From Hallella seregens ATCC 51272 (GTDB lineage: Bacteria; Bacteroidota; Bacteroidia; Bacteroidales; Bacteroidaceae): a DNA stretch of 64,000 bases. The stretch covers positions 40,283 to 104,282 of the forward strand of contig NZ_JADU01000017.1 of the NCBI RefSeq assembly GCF_000518545.1, given 5' to 3'. A program made the position numbers and the translations under genes. Positions 35,993 through 45,665 of this stretch are shown one piece after another. The first letter of the stretch is position 1. Each line of letters starts with the position of its first letter. A model generated the notes under the pieces. The model was not told the DNA's origin. It worked only from the letters and a program-made list of their open reading frames with translations, and did not search any database.

Positions 35993-37165
35993 TTACTTGG
36001 CCAGCTCGACCGTGGCGCGGCGGTTGTAGGACACGGGCGAGAGGTCGGCCACGCCACCACGCGCCACGATGACTATGTTGTCGCGGCTCACGCCCAGCTT
36101 CTCCAACTCGCGGGCCACAGTGTTGGCACGGGCCTCGGAAAGCCTGCGGTTGACCTCGGCATTGCCCGTGGCGCTGTCGGCATAGCCGGTCACGACGAGC
36201 TTGCGGCCCTCACGACCGTAGCGGGCCAGCGGCTCCACGTTGACCAAATCCTTGCGCGAGGCAATCTCCGAACGGCCCAGATTGAAGAACACCGACACCA
36301 CGGTGCTGACCGGTTCGGGGGCGACAGTCTCCTCCACCTGCGGCTTGGACTGCTCGTCGAGCAGGCTCTGCAGACGGGCGTTCTCGGCCTGGGCGTCGCC
36401 CAGCTGGGCGTTGAGGGCGTCGAGTTGGCTCTGCGAGAGCGACTGGATGGCCTCCACATCGGGCACCCTGTTCCAGGTGCCGCGGCCCAGGCGCAGCGTC
36501 AGACCCACCTCGCCGTAGACGTGGTTATCCTTGTTCTCCCAGCACAATGGGCCCTGATGGGGGGCCGCACCGACAGAGGCCGTTGCACCGTCGAAGTCGT
36601 CGGAGAGGCGGTTCCAACCGCCTTCCAGGTAGATGCTGAGCTTGCGGCTCACGCGCCACGACGACTGCAGGCCCATGCTGAGCTGCATGGCATAGGTGTT
36701 GCGTGACATGTTGCGCGACACACCGCCGCCGAGGAAAGGCACGAGGTTCCACACGCGCGTGTCGCTGTAGCCGCAGAACAGGTTGCTCAGGTTCAGCATG
36801 ACGTGCTCGTTGAGTATCCACGCGTCGAATTTCGCGGCGTCGTGCTCCAGTGCCGAGATGCGCTTGCCCTGCCAGGCCTGCAGCTTGGTGCGCAGACCGA
36901 TGCCGGGGGTGAACCACTTGCCCAGGGCCAGCGATGCGCCGAACGTGCGGCGTTCGCTGCCGAAGAAGCCCATGCCGTTGTGGTTGTCGGCATGGTGTTC
37001 CTGGGCCGAATACCACACGTTCCAGTCGCCGCCGGCCTCGACAAACCAGTTGCTCCAGAACGAATTGGTGGCTACGCTGTACTGCTGTACAGGTTCGGCA
37101 TCCTGGGCCGATGCGCCCAGGGCAGCACCGGCGAGGGCCAGTGCGAGGAAGATTTTTTTCATCAT
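35993..37165 (-). CDS. OmpA-family outer-membrane protein
   Basis: 390 aa. Signal peptide (MMKKIFLALALAGAALGASA), an N-terminal beta-barrel-like region (about 25-235; FVEAGGDWNVWYS.., VYGEVGLTLRLG), a short coiled segment (QLDALNAQLGDAQAENARLQSLLDEQ) and a C-terminal OmpA peptidoglycan-binding domain with VVTGYADSATGNAEVNRRLSEARANTV. It should tether the outer membrane to the wall. It lies 31 nt after mutL on the same strand. The second Met (37162) is an equally good start. Confidence 0.9.
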   Translation of the reverse strand: MMKKIFLALALAGAALGASAQDAEPVQQYSVATNSFWSNWFVEAGGDWNVWYSAQEHHADNHNGMGFFGSERRTFGASLALGKWFTPGIGLRTKLQAWQGKRISALEHDAAKFDAWILNEHVMLNLSNLFCGYSDTRVWNLVPFLGGGVSRNMSRNTYAMQLSMGLQSSWRVSRKLSIYLEGGWNRLSDDFDGATASVGAAPHQGPLCWENKDNHVYGEVGLTLRLGRGTWNRVPDVEAIQSLSQSQLDALNAQLGDAQAENARLQSLLDEQSKPQVEETVAPEPVSTVVSVFFNLGRSEIASRKDLVNVEPLARYGREGRKLVVTGYADSATGNAEVNRRLSEARANTVARELEKLGVSRDNIVIVARGGVADLSPVSYNRRATVELAK

Positions 37166-37196
37166 CGGATATGTTTTGAGGTTTGGGATGCGTTGG

Positions 37197-39080
37197 TCAG
37201 CCCATGAGCTGCTCGATGTCGTGCTGCTTGAAGATGCAGAGCACGCTCTTGCCGTCGGGCGTATAGTTCACGTTGTCGCAGCCGAAGAGACCGTTGATGA
37301 GGTTCTCCATCTCCTCGTTGCCCAGCACCTGGCCGTAGGGGATGGCGGCGGAACGGGCCATGCTCAGGGCCAGCGCGTCGTTCACGCCGGCGGTGGCCGA
37401 CGTGCCTTTCTCGGCGGCGGCGGCCAGCATGTCGCGCACCAGCACGGGCACGCTGATGCCCTCCAGCCCCTCGGGGATGGCATTCACGGCAAAGGCGCCT
37501 CCGCCCAGCGGCGAAAGCTCGAAGCCCATGCCCTCCAGCTCGGGCCGGATGCGGTCCAGCGTGACGGCCTCCTGGGCTGAGAGCTGCAGCGACTCGGGGA
37601 AGAGCAGCTTCTGGGCGTGCATCTTGCGCGCGGCGAGCTGCCGCCGATACTGCTCGTAGAGTATGCGGAGGTGGGCCCGATGCTGGTCTACAATCATGAG
37701 GCCCGACTTGACGGCCGTCATGATGTAACGGCCCTTGTACTGGTAGTGGGCGGGCGACTTCTCGTCGATGAGGCTGCCTGGGGCGGCCCCGTCAGCAGGG
37801 AAAAGCGCGCCGGGAGCCTCGGCAGCCGGCGCCAGCCCCTCGTAGAGCTGCTCCCATTGGGCCGGGGCGCCCATGCGGGACTGCGGGGCGGGCGTCCAGC
37901 CGCCGGCCGAGGGGCCGTCGGAACTGCCGCCGCCCAGCCGGCTGCGCCGCTCCACCATGCCCGTGGCGGGGGTGTCGAAAGGATTGTACTGCGGGTTGAA
38001 GTCGACCCGGGGCGACTGCGCCGGGTTGTTGGGATCGAAGACGGGGATGTCGGGTTTGCCCTCGGTGTCGAACTCGATGGCCGACACATCGTTGAACATG
38101 CCCACGGCATCCTTGACCGATGCCGAGAGAATCTGCCAGATGGCCTGCTCGTTTTCAAACTTGATTTCGGTCTTCGTGGGATGTATGTTCACGTCGATGT
38201 CCTGCGGATTGACGTCGAAATAGAGGAAGTAGGGCACCTGGTCGCCCTGCGGCACCAGCCGCTCGAAGGCCGACATGACGGCCTTGTGGAAGTACGGGTG
38301 ACGCATGTAGCGGCCGTTGACAAAGAAGAATTGGCGCGCGCCTTTCTTGCGGGCCGACTCGGGCTTGCCCACGAAACCGCCGATGCTGCACACCGAGGTC
38401 TCCACCTTGACGGGCAGCAGGTCCTGATTGATGCGCTTACCGAAGAGGTCGACAATGCGCTGCCGCAGGTTGCCGGCCCGCAGGGCGTACATTTCGGAGC
38501 CGTTGCTGCGGAACGTGAAAGCAATGTCGGGATAGACGAGCACGATGCGCTCGAAGGCGGCGATGATGTTGTTGAGCTCGGTGGAATTGGATTTCAGGAA
38601 CTTGCGGCGGGCCGGAACGTTGAAGAACAAGTTCTCGATGAGGAAGTTGGAACCCACCGGACAGGCGCAGGGCTCCTGCCCGCCGAAGCGCGAGCCGGAA
38701 ATGGCAAGGTGGGTGCCAAGCTCGTCGGACGCCATGCGCGTGCGGAGTTCCACCTGGGCCACGGCGGCAATCGAGGCCAGGGCTTCGCCGCGAAAGCCCA
38801 TGGTGCGCAGGTTGAAGAGGTCGTCGGCCTGGCGTATCTTCGAGGTGGCGTGCCGCTCGAACGAGAGGCGGGCGTCGGTCTCGGACATGCCCTTGCCGTC
38901 GTCGACCACCTGAATGGACGTGCGGCCGGCATCGACCACGAGCACGTCGATGTGGCGGGCACCGGCATCGACGGCATTCTCCACCAGTTCCTTGACGACC
39001 GAAGCCGGCCGCTGAATCACCTCGCCGGCCGCTATCTGGTTGGCCACGGAGTCGGGTAAAAGTTGGATAATATCGCTCAT
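37197..39080 (-). CDS. mutL: DNA mismatch repair protein MutL
   Basis: 627 aa. The N-terminal GHKL ATPase has [19 protein letters not shown] and [15 protein letters not shown]; the middle domain has [15 protein letters not shown] and [12 protein letters not shown]; a Pro/Gly-rich linker (about 370-435) leads to the C-terminal dimerisation domain. The endonuclease motif DQHA(X)2E(X)4E reads [12 protein letters not shown] from residue 465, lacking A and the first E, so nuclease activity is doubtful. The start at 39080 ([20 protein letters not shown]) is the family N-terminus and overlaps the upstream small gene by 4 nt (ATGA); upstream in-frame codons are rejected. Confidence 0.96.
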   Translation of the reverse strand: MSDIIQLLPDSVANQIAAGEVIQRPASVVKELVENAVDAGARHIDVLVVDAGRTSIQVVDDGKGMSETDARLSFERHATSKIRQADDLFNLRTMGFRGEALASIAAVAQVELRTRMASDELGTHLAISGSRFGGQEPCACPVGSNFLIENLFFNVPARRKFLKSNSTELNNIIAAFERIVLVYPDIAFTFRSNGSEMYALRAGNLRQRIVDLFGKRINQDLLPVKVETSVCSIGGFVGKPESARKKGARQFFFVNGRYMRHPYFHKAVMSAFERLVPQGDQVPYFLYFDVNPQDIDVNIHPTKTEIKFENEQAIWQILSASVKDAVGMFNDVSAIEFDTEGKPDIPVFDPNNPAQSPRVDFNPQYNPFDTPATGMVERRSRLGGGSSDGPSAGGWTPAPQSRMGAPAQWEQLYEGLAPAAEAPGALFPADGAAPGSLIDEKSPAHYQYKGRYIMTAVKSGLMIVDQHRAHLRILYEQYRRQLAARKMHAQKLLFPESLQLSAQEAVTLDRIRPELEGMGFELSPLGGGAFAVNAIPEGLEGISVPVLVRDMLAAAAEKGTSATAGVNDALALSMARSAAIPYGQVLGNEEMENLINGLFGCDNVNYTPDGKSVLCIFKQHDIEQLMG

Positions 39081-39376
39081 AACAGGAATAGCAGGATGGC
39101 AACAAACAGCAGGATGACCAGCACCGCAAGCACATGGCCGGTGCTGAGGGCCCGGTGGGCATGGCGGCCGGCGGCCGAGAAGCGGAAGCGGCGACCCTCG
39201 TCTGCCCGGCGAGACAAGGGCTGCGGACTGCCGTCGGCCGGAAGCGGCTCCACGGGCAGCCCCAGTTCCTCGCGGGCCCGACGCTCCACGGCCCGGAGCT
39301 GGTCGCGCCGCTCGTCGATGTAGATGGGCTCGTGATGGAAGCGGCGGGGGCGGCGGGTCTGGAACAGCAGGTTCAT
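39077..39376 (-). CDS. small membrane protein of unknown function, coupled to mutL
   Basis: 99 aa. A basic N-terminal part ([20 protein letters not shown]), a charged middle ([18 protein letters not shown]) and a C-terminal hydrophobic helix ([19 protein letters not shown]), so probably a tail-anchored inner-membrane protein facing the cytoplasm. It overlaps the OstA-like gene by 4 nt upstream and mutL by 4 nt downstream, which supports it as a real translated gene. I believe similar small proteins precede mutL in other Bacteroidales, but no function is known to me. Confidence 0.78.
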   Translation of the reverse strand: MNLLFQTRRPRRFHHEPIYIDERRDQLRAVERRAREELGLPVEPLPADGSPQPLSRRADEGRRFRFSAAGRHAHRALSTGHVLAVLVILLFVAILLFLL

Positions 39377-41103
39377 GGGCGGGCTCCCTCGGGCGGAGCC
39401 GGGGCCGGCACGCCGGCCGGTTTGAGCCGCTGCAAGGGGGCGGCATGACGCTCGATGCGTTTCATCTCGGTGCCCTGGGCCTTGCCGCGCCAGCGGAACA
39501 CGTCGTCCTTGCTGACCGGACGGATATAGTCGAACCACACGAAGCAGTCGAGCCGGGGCTTGTCGGGCGGTATCTGCGTCATGGGATAGAGCGTGCCCTG
39601 GGCCTTGGGCATCCAGATGCGCTCCAGCCGACGCTGGTCAGAGAGAAACATCTTCATGGTGTCGGTCTCGGTGTAGTTGAGGCCGATGAGCGTACTGTCC
39701 TTGTCGTCCATGGGATAATAGACGGCGCGCACGTTGGCCACGGCATCGCTGCGACGGATGTTGCCCTGCCGGAAATAGGCAAACATGTCGCGCGAGGAGA
39801 CCTGGTTGTAGTGGATGCTGTCGGGCAGCTGCTCCACGGAGAGGGCCTGCCCCAGCACGTGGGCCTCGCGAATGGTGGAGTCGTTCATGTAGACTTTGAT
39901 GACCTCGCCCACCAGTTGGCGCGTGCCGTTCCAGACGATGGGGTCGCGGTACATGGTCAGGCAGGAGTCCTTGGAGCTGAACACCAGCGAGTCGCACACG
40001 CCCTGCACGTCCACGCGGTAGGCCCGCACGTGGGGGTAGCAGTGCACCTTGCGGTAGACGGAGTCGGTGTTGATGTTGAAAGTCTCGATGCGCAGGGTGT
40101 CGGCGTGCATGTAGAGGGTGTCGGGCTGCGAGTAGTCGGTGACGAGGGCACGGCGCGTGGCATAGCCGCGGCCCGTCTTCTCGTTGTACACCACCTCGTC
40201 GCAGGTCAGCGTGTTCTTGTTCTTCGTGTCCACGTAGACCACGTTGCCGAAGCCGCGGTTGCGGCCGGTCTGGCTGTCATAATACAAGGTGTCGCCGGTG
40301 ATGGTCTTCTCCTTGTCCACCACTGTAGAGCGTCCGAAGAGCTCGGCATGGTCGGTTTTGGTGTTGAAGTAGGCGTCGGTGGTGGTGACGGTATTGGTGG
40401 TTCCGCGGATGATGGAGGGGCCCACGGCTCCCCGCCCCTTGTCGGCGGTGTAGAGTCCGAGCACGTGGGCACGCGACAGGCGCGTGTCGTAGTAGAGCGT
40501 GTCGGTGGAGACGCGGTTCTTGGGAGTCTGCAATTGCACGTCGAGACAGAACTTGGCCATGCGCGTGGCGGTGTGGTACTCGCCCCAATCGGAGCTGAGC
40601 CGGCTCTTGCCGTCGATGAGACGGCCGCCGTTGAAGAAGTAGGCGTACTCGTAAAGCCGGTCGTAATTCAGGCTGTCGGTATAGAGCGTCTGTTGCCGGT
40701 GGCGCAGCACCACGTTCTGGCGGGCCTCCATCATCTGCTCGCCGCCGTCGTACCAGGCGCGGTCGCAGGTAAGCGAGAGCGTGTCGCCCTCGCGGAAATA
40801 CACGTGGCCAAAGGCGCGCACGGAGTTGGTGGCCTGGTAGAAATAGGCACTGTCGCAGGTGAGACGGGAACCCTGGTGACGGAACGACACGTGGCCTTTC
40901 ACAATCTGGGCGTCGGGGTTGGGGCCGTAGACGTCGTAGCGCAGCTCGTCGGCGTGGAGCAGATAGACGCGGTCTTCCACCGGCTTGCGCCGTGCCTTGC
41001 GCCCCGCGGCCATGGCAAGGCCAAGGACAAAGAAGCATAGAACCATCACGATGATGACCCTATGCCCATGTTTCAAAACGTTGTCGTTGTGCTGAAAGGT
41101 CAT
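39373..41103 (-). CDS. OstA/LptA-like protein
   Basis: 576 aa. An N-terminal signal-anchor (about 14-33) precedes a long series of beta-jellyroll strands of the OstA type ([64 protein letters not shown]). OstA/LptA proteins carry lipopolysaccharide through the periplasm; this large form is typical of Bacteroidetes. It lies between surA-like and mutL genes with 4-nt overlaps on both sides. A role in LPS transport is inferred from family and from the envelope setting. Confidence 0.83.
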   Translation of the reverse strand: MTFQHNDNVLKHGHRVIIVMVLCFFVLGLAMAAGRKARRKPVEDRVYLLHADELRYDVYGPNPDAQIVKGHVSFRHQGSRLTCDSAYFYQATNSVRAFGHVYFREGDTLSLTCDRAWYDGGEQMMEARQNVVLRHRQQTLYTDSLNYDRLYEYAYFFNGGRLIDGKSRLSSDWGEYHTATRMAKFCLDVQLQTPKNRVSTDTLYYDTRLSRAHVLGLYTADKGRGAVGPSIIRGTTNTVTTTDAYFNTKTDHAELFGRSTVVDKEKTITGDTLYYDSQTGRNRGFGNVVYVDTKNKNTLTCDEVVYNEKTGRGYATRRALVTDYSQPDTLYMHADTLRIETFNINTDSVYRKVHCYPHVRAYRVDVQGVCDSLVFSSKDSCLTMYRDPIVWNGTRQLVGEVIKVYMNDSTIREAHVLGQALSVEQLPDSIHYNQVSSRDMFAYFRQGNIRRSDAVANVRAVYYPMDDKDSTLIGLNYTETDTMKMFLSDQRRLERIWMPKAQGTLYPMTQIPPDKPRLDCFVWFDYIRPVSKDDVFRWRGKAQGTEMKRIERHAAPLQRLKPAGVPAPAPPEGARP

Positions 41104-42560
41104 TTATTCCACCCCTGGTATTGGAACGTGCAGTCCCGATAACGGTCGTTCATGCGCACGTAAGTATGCTTGATCTTGTCGGATACCCAGTCGTTGAGGG
41201 CCTTTTCGCGCTGTTTGGACAGCACCACTTCCTTCATCACCTGGAAGTCTTCGGTGATGGTGGCCCTGTGTCCTTCGGTGCGACTCTTGAGCCGGGCCAG
41301 CACCACGACGGTCTTTCCCTTGGAGTTGACCATCTGGAAAGGAGCCGAAATCTCGCCCACCTTCAGCGTATCGACCACACGGGCCACCTCGGTGGGCAGG
41401 TCTTTCATCTGGAAACGCGAGGTCATGCCGTCGGGCGTGGAGTTGGACATCAGGCCCTGATTGTTCTTAGTATCCTTGTCATCGGAGAGGAACGAGGCTC
41501 CCTGCTCGAACGTGAACTTGCCCGCACGGATGTCACGACTGATGGAATCGAGCTGGCTGACGGCGGCATCGATCTCGTCGGACGACACTTTGGGCTTGAG
41601 CAGAATGTGCCGGCACTTGATCTTGTCGCCGCGCTTGTCGATGAGCTGGATGATGTGATAGCCGAATTCGGTCTCTACAATTTTGGAGATTTTCTTGGGG
41701 TCGGTGAGGTTGAAAGCCACACTGGCAAAGGCGGGGTCGAGCAGACCGCGCCCGATGTAGTCCATCTCGCCACCCTGGCGGGCCGAGCCGGGATCCTCGG
41801 AGTAGAGGCGGGCCAACGTGGCAAAGGTGGTCTCGCCCTTGTTCACGCGGTCGGTGAAGTTGCGCAGCTCGTCTTTCACACGGTTGATTTCCTCGAGCTT
41901 AATCTTCGGCGCACGCTCAATGACCTGCACTTCGACCTCGGTGGGCACAAAGGGTATGCTGTCGGCCGGCAGCGAGCGGAAGTAGGAACGCACGTCGGCG
42001 GGCGACACCTTGATGCCCTCGACGAGTTTCTGCTTCATCTTTTGGATGAGTTGCTGGTTCTTGAAATCATCGTGAATGTCGGCCCGCATCTCGCTGATCG
42101 ACTGCTTGCGATACTCTTCCAGTTTCTCCTGTCCGCCGGCGACCTCAATCCATCGGCTGATTTGCTGCTCCACGCCATTGGCTATTTCGGACTCGGTGAC
42201 CTCCAGCGAGTCGATGGCTGCCTGGTGCAGGAAGAGCTTCTGCACGGCCAGTTGCTCGGGGATGGCGCAGTCGGGGTTGCCCCCCCAGTTCATGCCCTCG
42301 GCCTGTCCCTGCATGCGCATCATCTCGACATCCGACTTGAGGATGGGCTCGTCGCCCACCACCCAGATCACTTCGTCCACGACACTGCTCTCGGGCACGG
42401 GGGGGACTTCGGGCTTCGGGGCGGGTACCGACTTCACGGTGTCGGCCGTTGTGGACTGGCCCTGCAGCCCCGACGCCATGCGTCCGCGGCTGCCAGCCAT
42501 GGCGGAGAGACCGGCCGACAGAATGATGGCGGCGGCTATTGATGTCTGTTTGATTCTCAT
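41100..42560 (-). CDS. surA: SurA-like periplasmic peptidyl-prolyl isomerase/chaperone
   Basis: 486 aa with a signal peptide (MRIKQTSIAAAIILSAGLSAMA). A SurA N-domain (VVDEVIWVVGDEPILKSDVEMMR) is followed by two parvulin-type domains (ARLYSEDPGSARQGGEMDYIGRG; IKCRHILLKPKVSSDEIDAA). SurA folds outer-membrane proteins. It overlaps the OstA-like gene by 4 nt and follows a second PPIase by 7 nt, so the three are probably one operon for outer-membrane assembly. Confidence 0.9.
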   Translation of the reverse strand: MRIKQTSIAAAIILSAGLSAMAGSRGRMASGLQGQSTTADTVKSVPAPKPEVPPVPESSVVDEVIWVVGDEPILKSDVEMMRMQGQAEGMNWGGNPDCAIPEQLAVQKLFLHQAAIDSLEVTESEIANGVEQQISRWIEVAGGQEKLEEYRKQSISEMRADIHDDFKNQQLIQKMKQKLVEGIKVSPADVRSYFRSLPADSIPFVPTEVEVQVIERAPKIKLEEINRVKDELRNFTDRVNKGETTFATLARLYSEDPGSARQGGEMDYIGRGLLDPAFASVAFNLTDPKKISKIVETEFGYHIIQLIDKRGDKIKCRHILLKPKVSSDEIDAAVSQLDSISRDIRAGKFTFEQGASFLSDDKDTKNNQGLMSNSTPDGMTSRFQMKDLPTEVARVVDTLKVGEISAPFQMVNSKGKTVVVLARLKSRTEGHRATITEDFQVMKEVVLSKQREKALNDWVSDKIKHTYVRMNDRYRDCTFQYQGWNK

Positions 42561-42567
42561 ACGATTC

Positions 42568-43992
42568 TTATTTGTGCTTGTTTACCGTGTCGAGCACCTG
42601 CTCGTCCACGGTCACGGGGTACTGCCTGCGCAGCTGCTCCACCCACTGCCGCTCCAGCTCCTCCTGATAGTCGGCCACCACCAGAGCCTTGACGTCGGCC
42701 AGTTCCTCGGGGGCCTTGAGCTTCTTGCCGTACACGGCCATGTAGGGATAGCCCTTCATGGGCTGGGGTACAGTGTCCACACCGAACACTTTCTGGTCGA
42801 CCAAGGCGTTGTCGCCCTGCTTGAAGATGCCCTTCTCCACCCGGATGCGGAGCACGGAATCGGCATTGAACGTCTTGCGCAACTGCTCGGCCCAAGCGTC
42901 GAACGGGAGTTTCTTCACGGCAGTCTGCACCCGTTTCACATCGGCCTCATCGCGTGTGCTGTAGGCAATGCCCTTGAAGCGGGGCTGCTCCCACTTGTAT
43001 TTTTTCTTGTTGTGCTTGAAGTAAGCGGCCTGTCCGGCCTCGTCTTTCTGGGCCTTGTCCCACACAGTGCGGTTGCTGATTTCGTAGAGCAACAGTCCGT
43101 CGTGGTACTCCTGAATGAGATATTTCAGGCTGGGATCCTGTGCTTCGAGCTCTTGCTTCTTGGCTTCGAGCAGTTGAGCAGGGGTGGTGTGCTCCTGTCG
43201 GGACAGAGTGTCGAGCTTGGCATTGATGATTTGTTCGCGCAGGTTTCGCTGGTCGATAAACTTCAGAATGGCCTCGCGCTGGCTCTCGTAGCTGTAGAAA
43301 TTCTGGTGTCCGCGCTTCAGGATGATATGCCAGCCAGCCGGCGAGAGAAAGGGTTTGCTCATCTCGCCATCCTTGAGCTGCCACGCCTGGTCTTCAAACT
43401 CGCGCAGGGTCTGGCCCTTGACGATGAGCGGAAGCTCGCCGCCCTTGGCAGCCGAGCCGGGGTCTTGGGAAACCTTACTGGCCATTTCGGCGAAGTCGGC
43501 TCCCCGGCGCAGGGCCTCATACACGGAGTCGACACGCTGCTTGGCCACCTTTTGCTCGTCAGCCGAAGCCTTTTGCGGCAACAACAACAAGATGTGGCTC
43601 ACCTGCACCATGCCGCCGTTGCCGTCGACTTGCTGCTGGGTCTGCGCATAGATTTTACGGGCCTCGGCCTCCACATCGGCATCATTAATCATGGCTGGAC
43701 GAATCTGCTGGTCTCTGTAACCGGCAAATTCCTGCTGGAACGACCGCATGGTGTCCAAACGGGCAGCCTTTGCTGCCTCCACTTTCAACTTGTAATTGAC
43801 AAACAGGGGAACGTATTCCTTGACCGTCTTCTTGTCGATGACACCCTCCGAATTGTTCTTGTTGTAAGAATATTCAAATTCCGAACGCGTCACGGCGTGG
43901 CCGTTGACGGTCATCAGCACGGGGTCATCGCTTTGGGCAAAAGAGAAAGAGCCACACATCAGCATGGCGCCCAGCAACAGCTTCGTATTCAT
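42568..43992 (-). CDS. PpiC-type peptidyl-prolyl isomerase
   Basis: 474 aa with a signal peptide (MNTKLLLGAMLMCGSFSFAQ). It has a SurA/PpiD-like N-terminal chaperone part (VNGHAVTRSEFEYSYNKNN) and a parvulin domain (VQVSHILLLLPQKASADEQKVA .. VSQDPGSAAKGGELPLIVKGQ). Probably periplasmic and acting with the adjacent SurA-like protein. First gene of the run toward OmpA; guaB lies 79 nt upstream. Confidence 0.9.
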   Translation of the reverse strand: MNTKLLLGAMLMCGSFSFAQSDDPVLMTVNGHAVTRSEFEYSYNKNNSEGVIDKKTVKEYVPLFVNYKLKVEAAKAARLDTMRSFQQEFAGYRDQQIRPAMINDADVEAEARKIYAQTQQQVDGNGGMVQVSHILLLLPQKASADEQKVAKQRVDSVYEALRRGADFAEMASKVSQDPGSAAKGGELPLIVKGQTLREFEDQAWQLKDGEMSKPFLSPAGWHIILKRGHQNFYSYESQREAILKFIDQRNLREQIINAKLDTLSRQEHTTPAQLLEAKKQELEAQDPSLKYLIQEYHDGLLLYEISNRTVWDKAQKDEAGQAAYFKHNKKKYKWEQPRFKGIAYSTRDEADVKRVQTAVKKLPFDAWAEQLRKTFNADSVLRIRVEKGIFKQGDNALVDQKVFGVDTVPQPMKGYPYMAVYGKKLKAPEELADVKALVVADYQEELERQWVEQLRRQYPVTVDEQVLDTVNKHK

Positions 43993-44071
43993 TTCTGAGG
44001 ATTCGCTTAGTCATTATAACGGGGTGGTAACCGTGCGCACACGCTGTCACCCCGGCAATTCGTATTGTGGA

Positions 44072-45556
44072 TTATTCGTGTCTGGAGTAGTTGGGAGCCT
44101 CGCTGGTGATGGCGATGTCGTGCGGATGGCTCTCCTGGACGCCGGCATTGGTGATGTGAACGAACTTGGCATCGTGCAGGCTGCCAATGGTCGACGCACC
44201 GCAATAGCCCATACCCGAACGCAGTCCGCCCACGAGTTGGTAGATCACTTCCTGCACCGTACCCTTGTAAGGAACGCGTCCGGCAATGCCCTCCGGCACC
44301 AACTTCTTCACATCATTGGTGTCGCCCTGGAAGTAACGGTCGCGTGAACCGTTCTTCTGTCCCATGGCTTCCAGCGAGCCCATGCCGCGATAACTCTTGA
44401 ACTTGCGGCCGTTGTAGATGATGGTCTCGCCCGGCGACTCCTCGGTGCCAGCCACCAAAGAGCCCACCATGACACAGCTGCCACCGGCGGCCAGGGCCTT
44501 TACAATGTCGCCCGAATAGCGCAGACCGCCATCGGCAATCAGGGGAACGTCAGTGCCTTTCAGGGCAGAATACACGTCGTAGACGGCACTTAGCTGCGGA
44601 ACGCCCACGCCGGCCACCACGCGGGTGGTGCAGATGGAGCCCGGTCCGATGCCCACTTTCACAGCATCGGCACCGTTGTCGACAAGATATCTGGCGGCCT
44701 CGCCCGTAGCAATGTTGCCCACCACCACGTCGACACCGGGGAAAGTGGACTTCACTTCATGGAGTTTGCCCACCACACCCTTGGTATGACCGTGGGCCGT
44801 ATCTATGACAATGGCGTCCACGCCAGCCTCGACGAGTGCCTGGGCACGGTCGAGCGTGTCGGCCGTAACACCCACGCCGGCGGCCACACGCAGCCGGCCT
44901 TTCTCGTCCTTGCAGGCCATAGGCTTGTCCTTGGCCTTGGTAATGTCCTTATAAGTAATCAGACCGATGAGGCGGTTGGCGGCATCAACCACGGGCAGCT
45001 TCTCGATTTTGTTCTCCTGCAGAATCTGTGCGGCAGCGATTAAATCGGTCTGCTGATGGGTGGTCACCAGGTTTTCGCTGGTCATCACCTCGTCCACTGT
45101 CTTGTCCAGACGCCGCTCAAAGCGCAGGTCGCGGTTGGTAACAATACCCACCAAATGGTTTTCCTCGTCCACAACAGGGATTCCTCCGATGTGGTAATCG
45201 TGCATCATCTCTAGCGCATCGCGCACGGTGCGGCCGCGACGGATAGTCACCGGGTCGTAGATCATTCCGTTCTCGGCCCGCTTCACGATAGCCACTTGGC
45301 GGGCCTGCTCCTCTATTGTCATGTTCTTGTGTATCACGCCGATACCACCCTCACGGGCAATGGCAATCGCCATCGACGCTTCCGTAACCGTGTCCATGGC
45401 TGCAGTGACGAAAGGAACATTCAAATTGATGTGACGGGAAAACTTGGTTTTCAGCTCTACCTCCTTGGGCAGCACCTCAGAATAAGCAGGAATGAGCAGG
45501 ACGTCGTCGAAAGTCAGGCCGTCCATGACAATTTTATCTGCAACAAATGATGACAT
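44072..45556 (-). CDS. guaB: IMP dehydrogenase
   Basis: 494 aa. Oxidises IMP to XMP with NAD+, the first step to GMP. The barrel is split by two CBS domains (about 95-210; [27 protein letters not shown]). The active-site loop [21 protein letters not shown] carries the catalytic Cys, and the flap region RYFQGD is present. The start at 45556 ([21 protein letters not shown]) lies below the -7 box at 45586-45593; a longer frame begins upstream of that box and is rejected. Confidence 0.97.
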   Translation of the reverse strand: MSSFVADKIVMDGLTFDDVLLIPAYSEVLPKEVELKTKFSRHINLNVPFVTAAMDTVTEASMAIAIAREGGIGVIHKNMTIEEQARQVAIVKRAENGMIYDPVTIRRGRTVRDALEMMHDYHIGGIPVVDEENHLVGIVTNRDLRFERRLDKTVDEVMTSENLVTTHQQTDLIAAAQILQENKIEKLPVVDAANRLIGLITYKDITKAKDKPMACKDEKGRLRVAAGVGVTADTLDRAQALVEAGVDAIVIDTAHGHTKGVVGKLHEVKSTFPGVDVVVGNIATGEAARYLVDNGADAVKVGIGPGSICTTRVVAGVGVPQLSAVYDVYSALKGTDVPLIADGGLRYSGDIVKALAAGGSCVMVGSLVAGTEESPGETIIYNGRKFKSYRGMGSLEAMGQKNGSRDRYFQGDTNDVKKLVPEGIAGRVPYKGTVQEVIYQLVGGLRSGMGYCGASTIGSLHDAKFVHITNAGVQESHPHDIAITSEAPNYSRHE

Positions 45557-45585
45557 AAAATGGGTATTTATAAATTTATTGCGTG

Positions 45586-45593
45586 CAAATATA
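45586..45593 (-). promoter_or_regulatory. -7 box for guaB
   Basis: Minus strand TATATTTG (TAnnTTTG), about 30 nt above the ATG. Confidence 0.55.
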
Positions 45594-45665
45594 GCAATAT
45601 TTTCGCACATACTTGCGCGATTCCTCCCGATTTCTTCCTGCGTTAATGCTATTTAACGCGTCCGT

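Noticed and set aside
37617..39059. 480-codon open frame on the plus strand
   Set aside because: Antisense to mutL, which carries all GHKL motifs.
39445..41040. 531-codon open frame on the plus strand
   Set aside because: Antisense to the OstA-like gene; valine/glycine-rich translation without motifs.
42076..43998. 640-codon open frame on the plus strand
   Set aside because: Lies opposite the two PPIase genes, whose signal peptides and parvulin motifs are clear.
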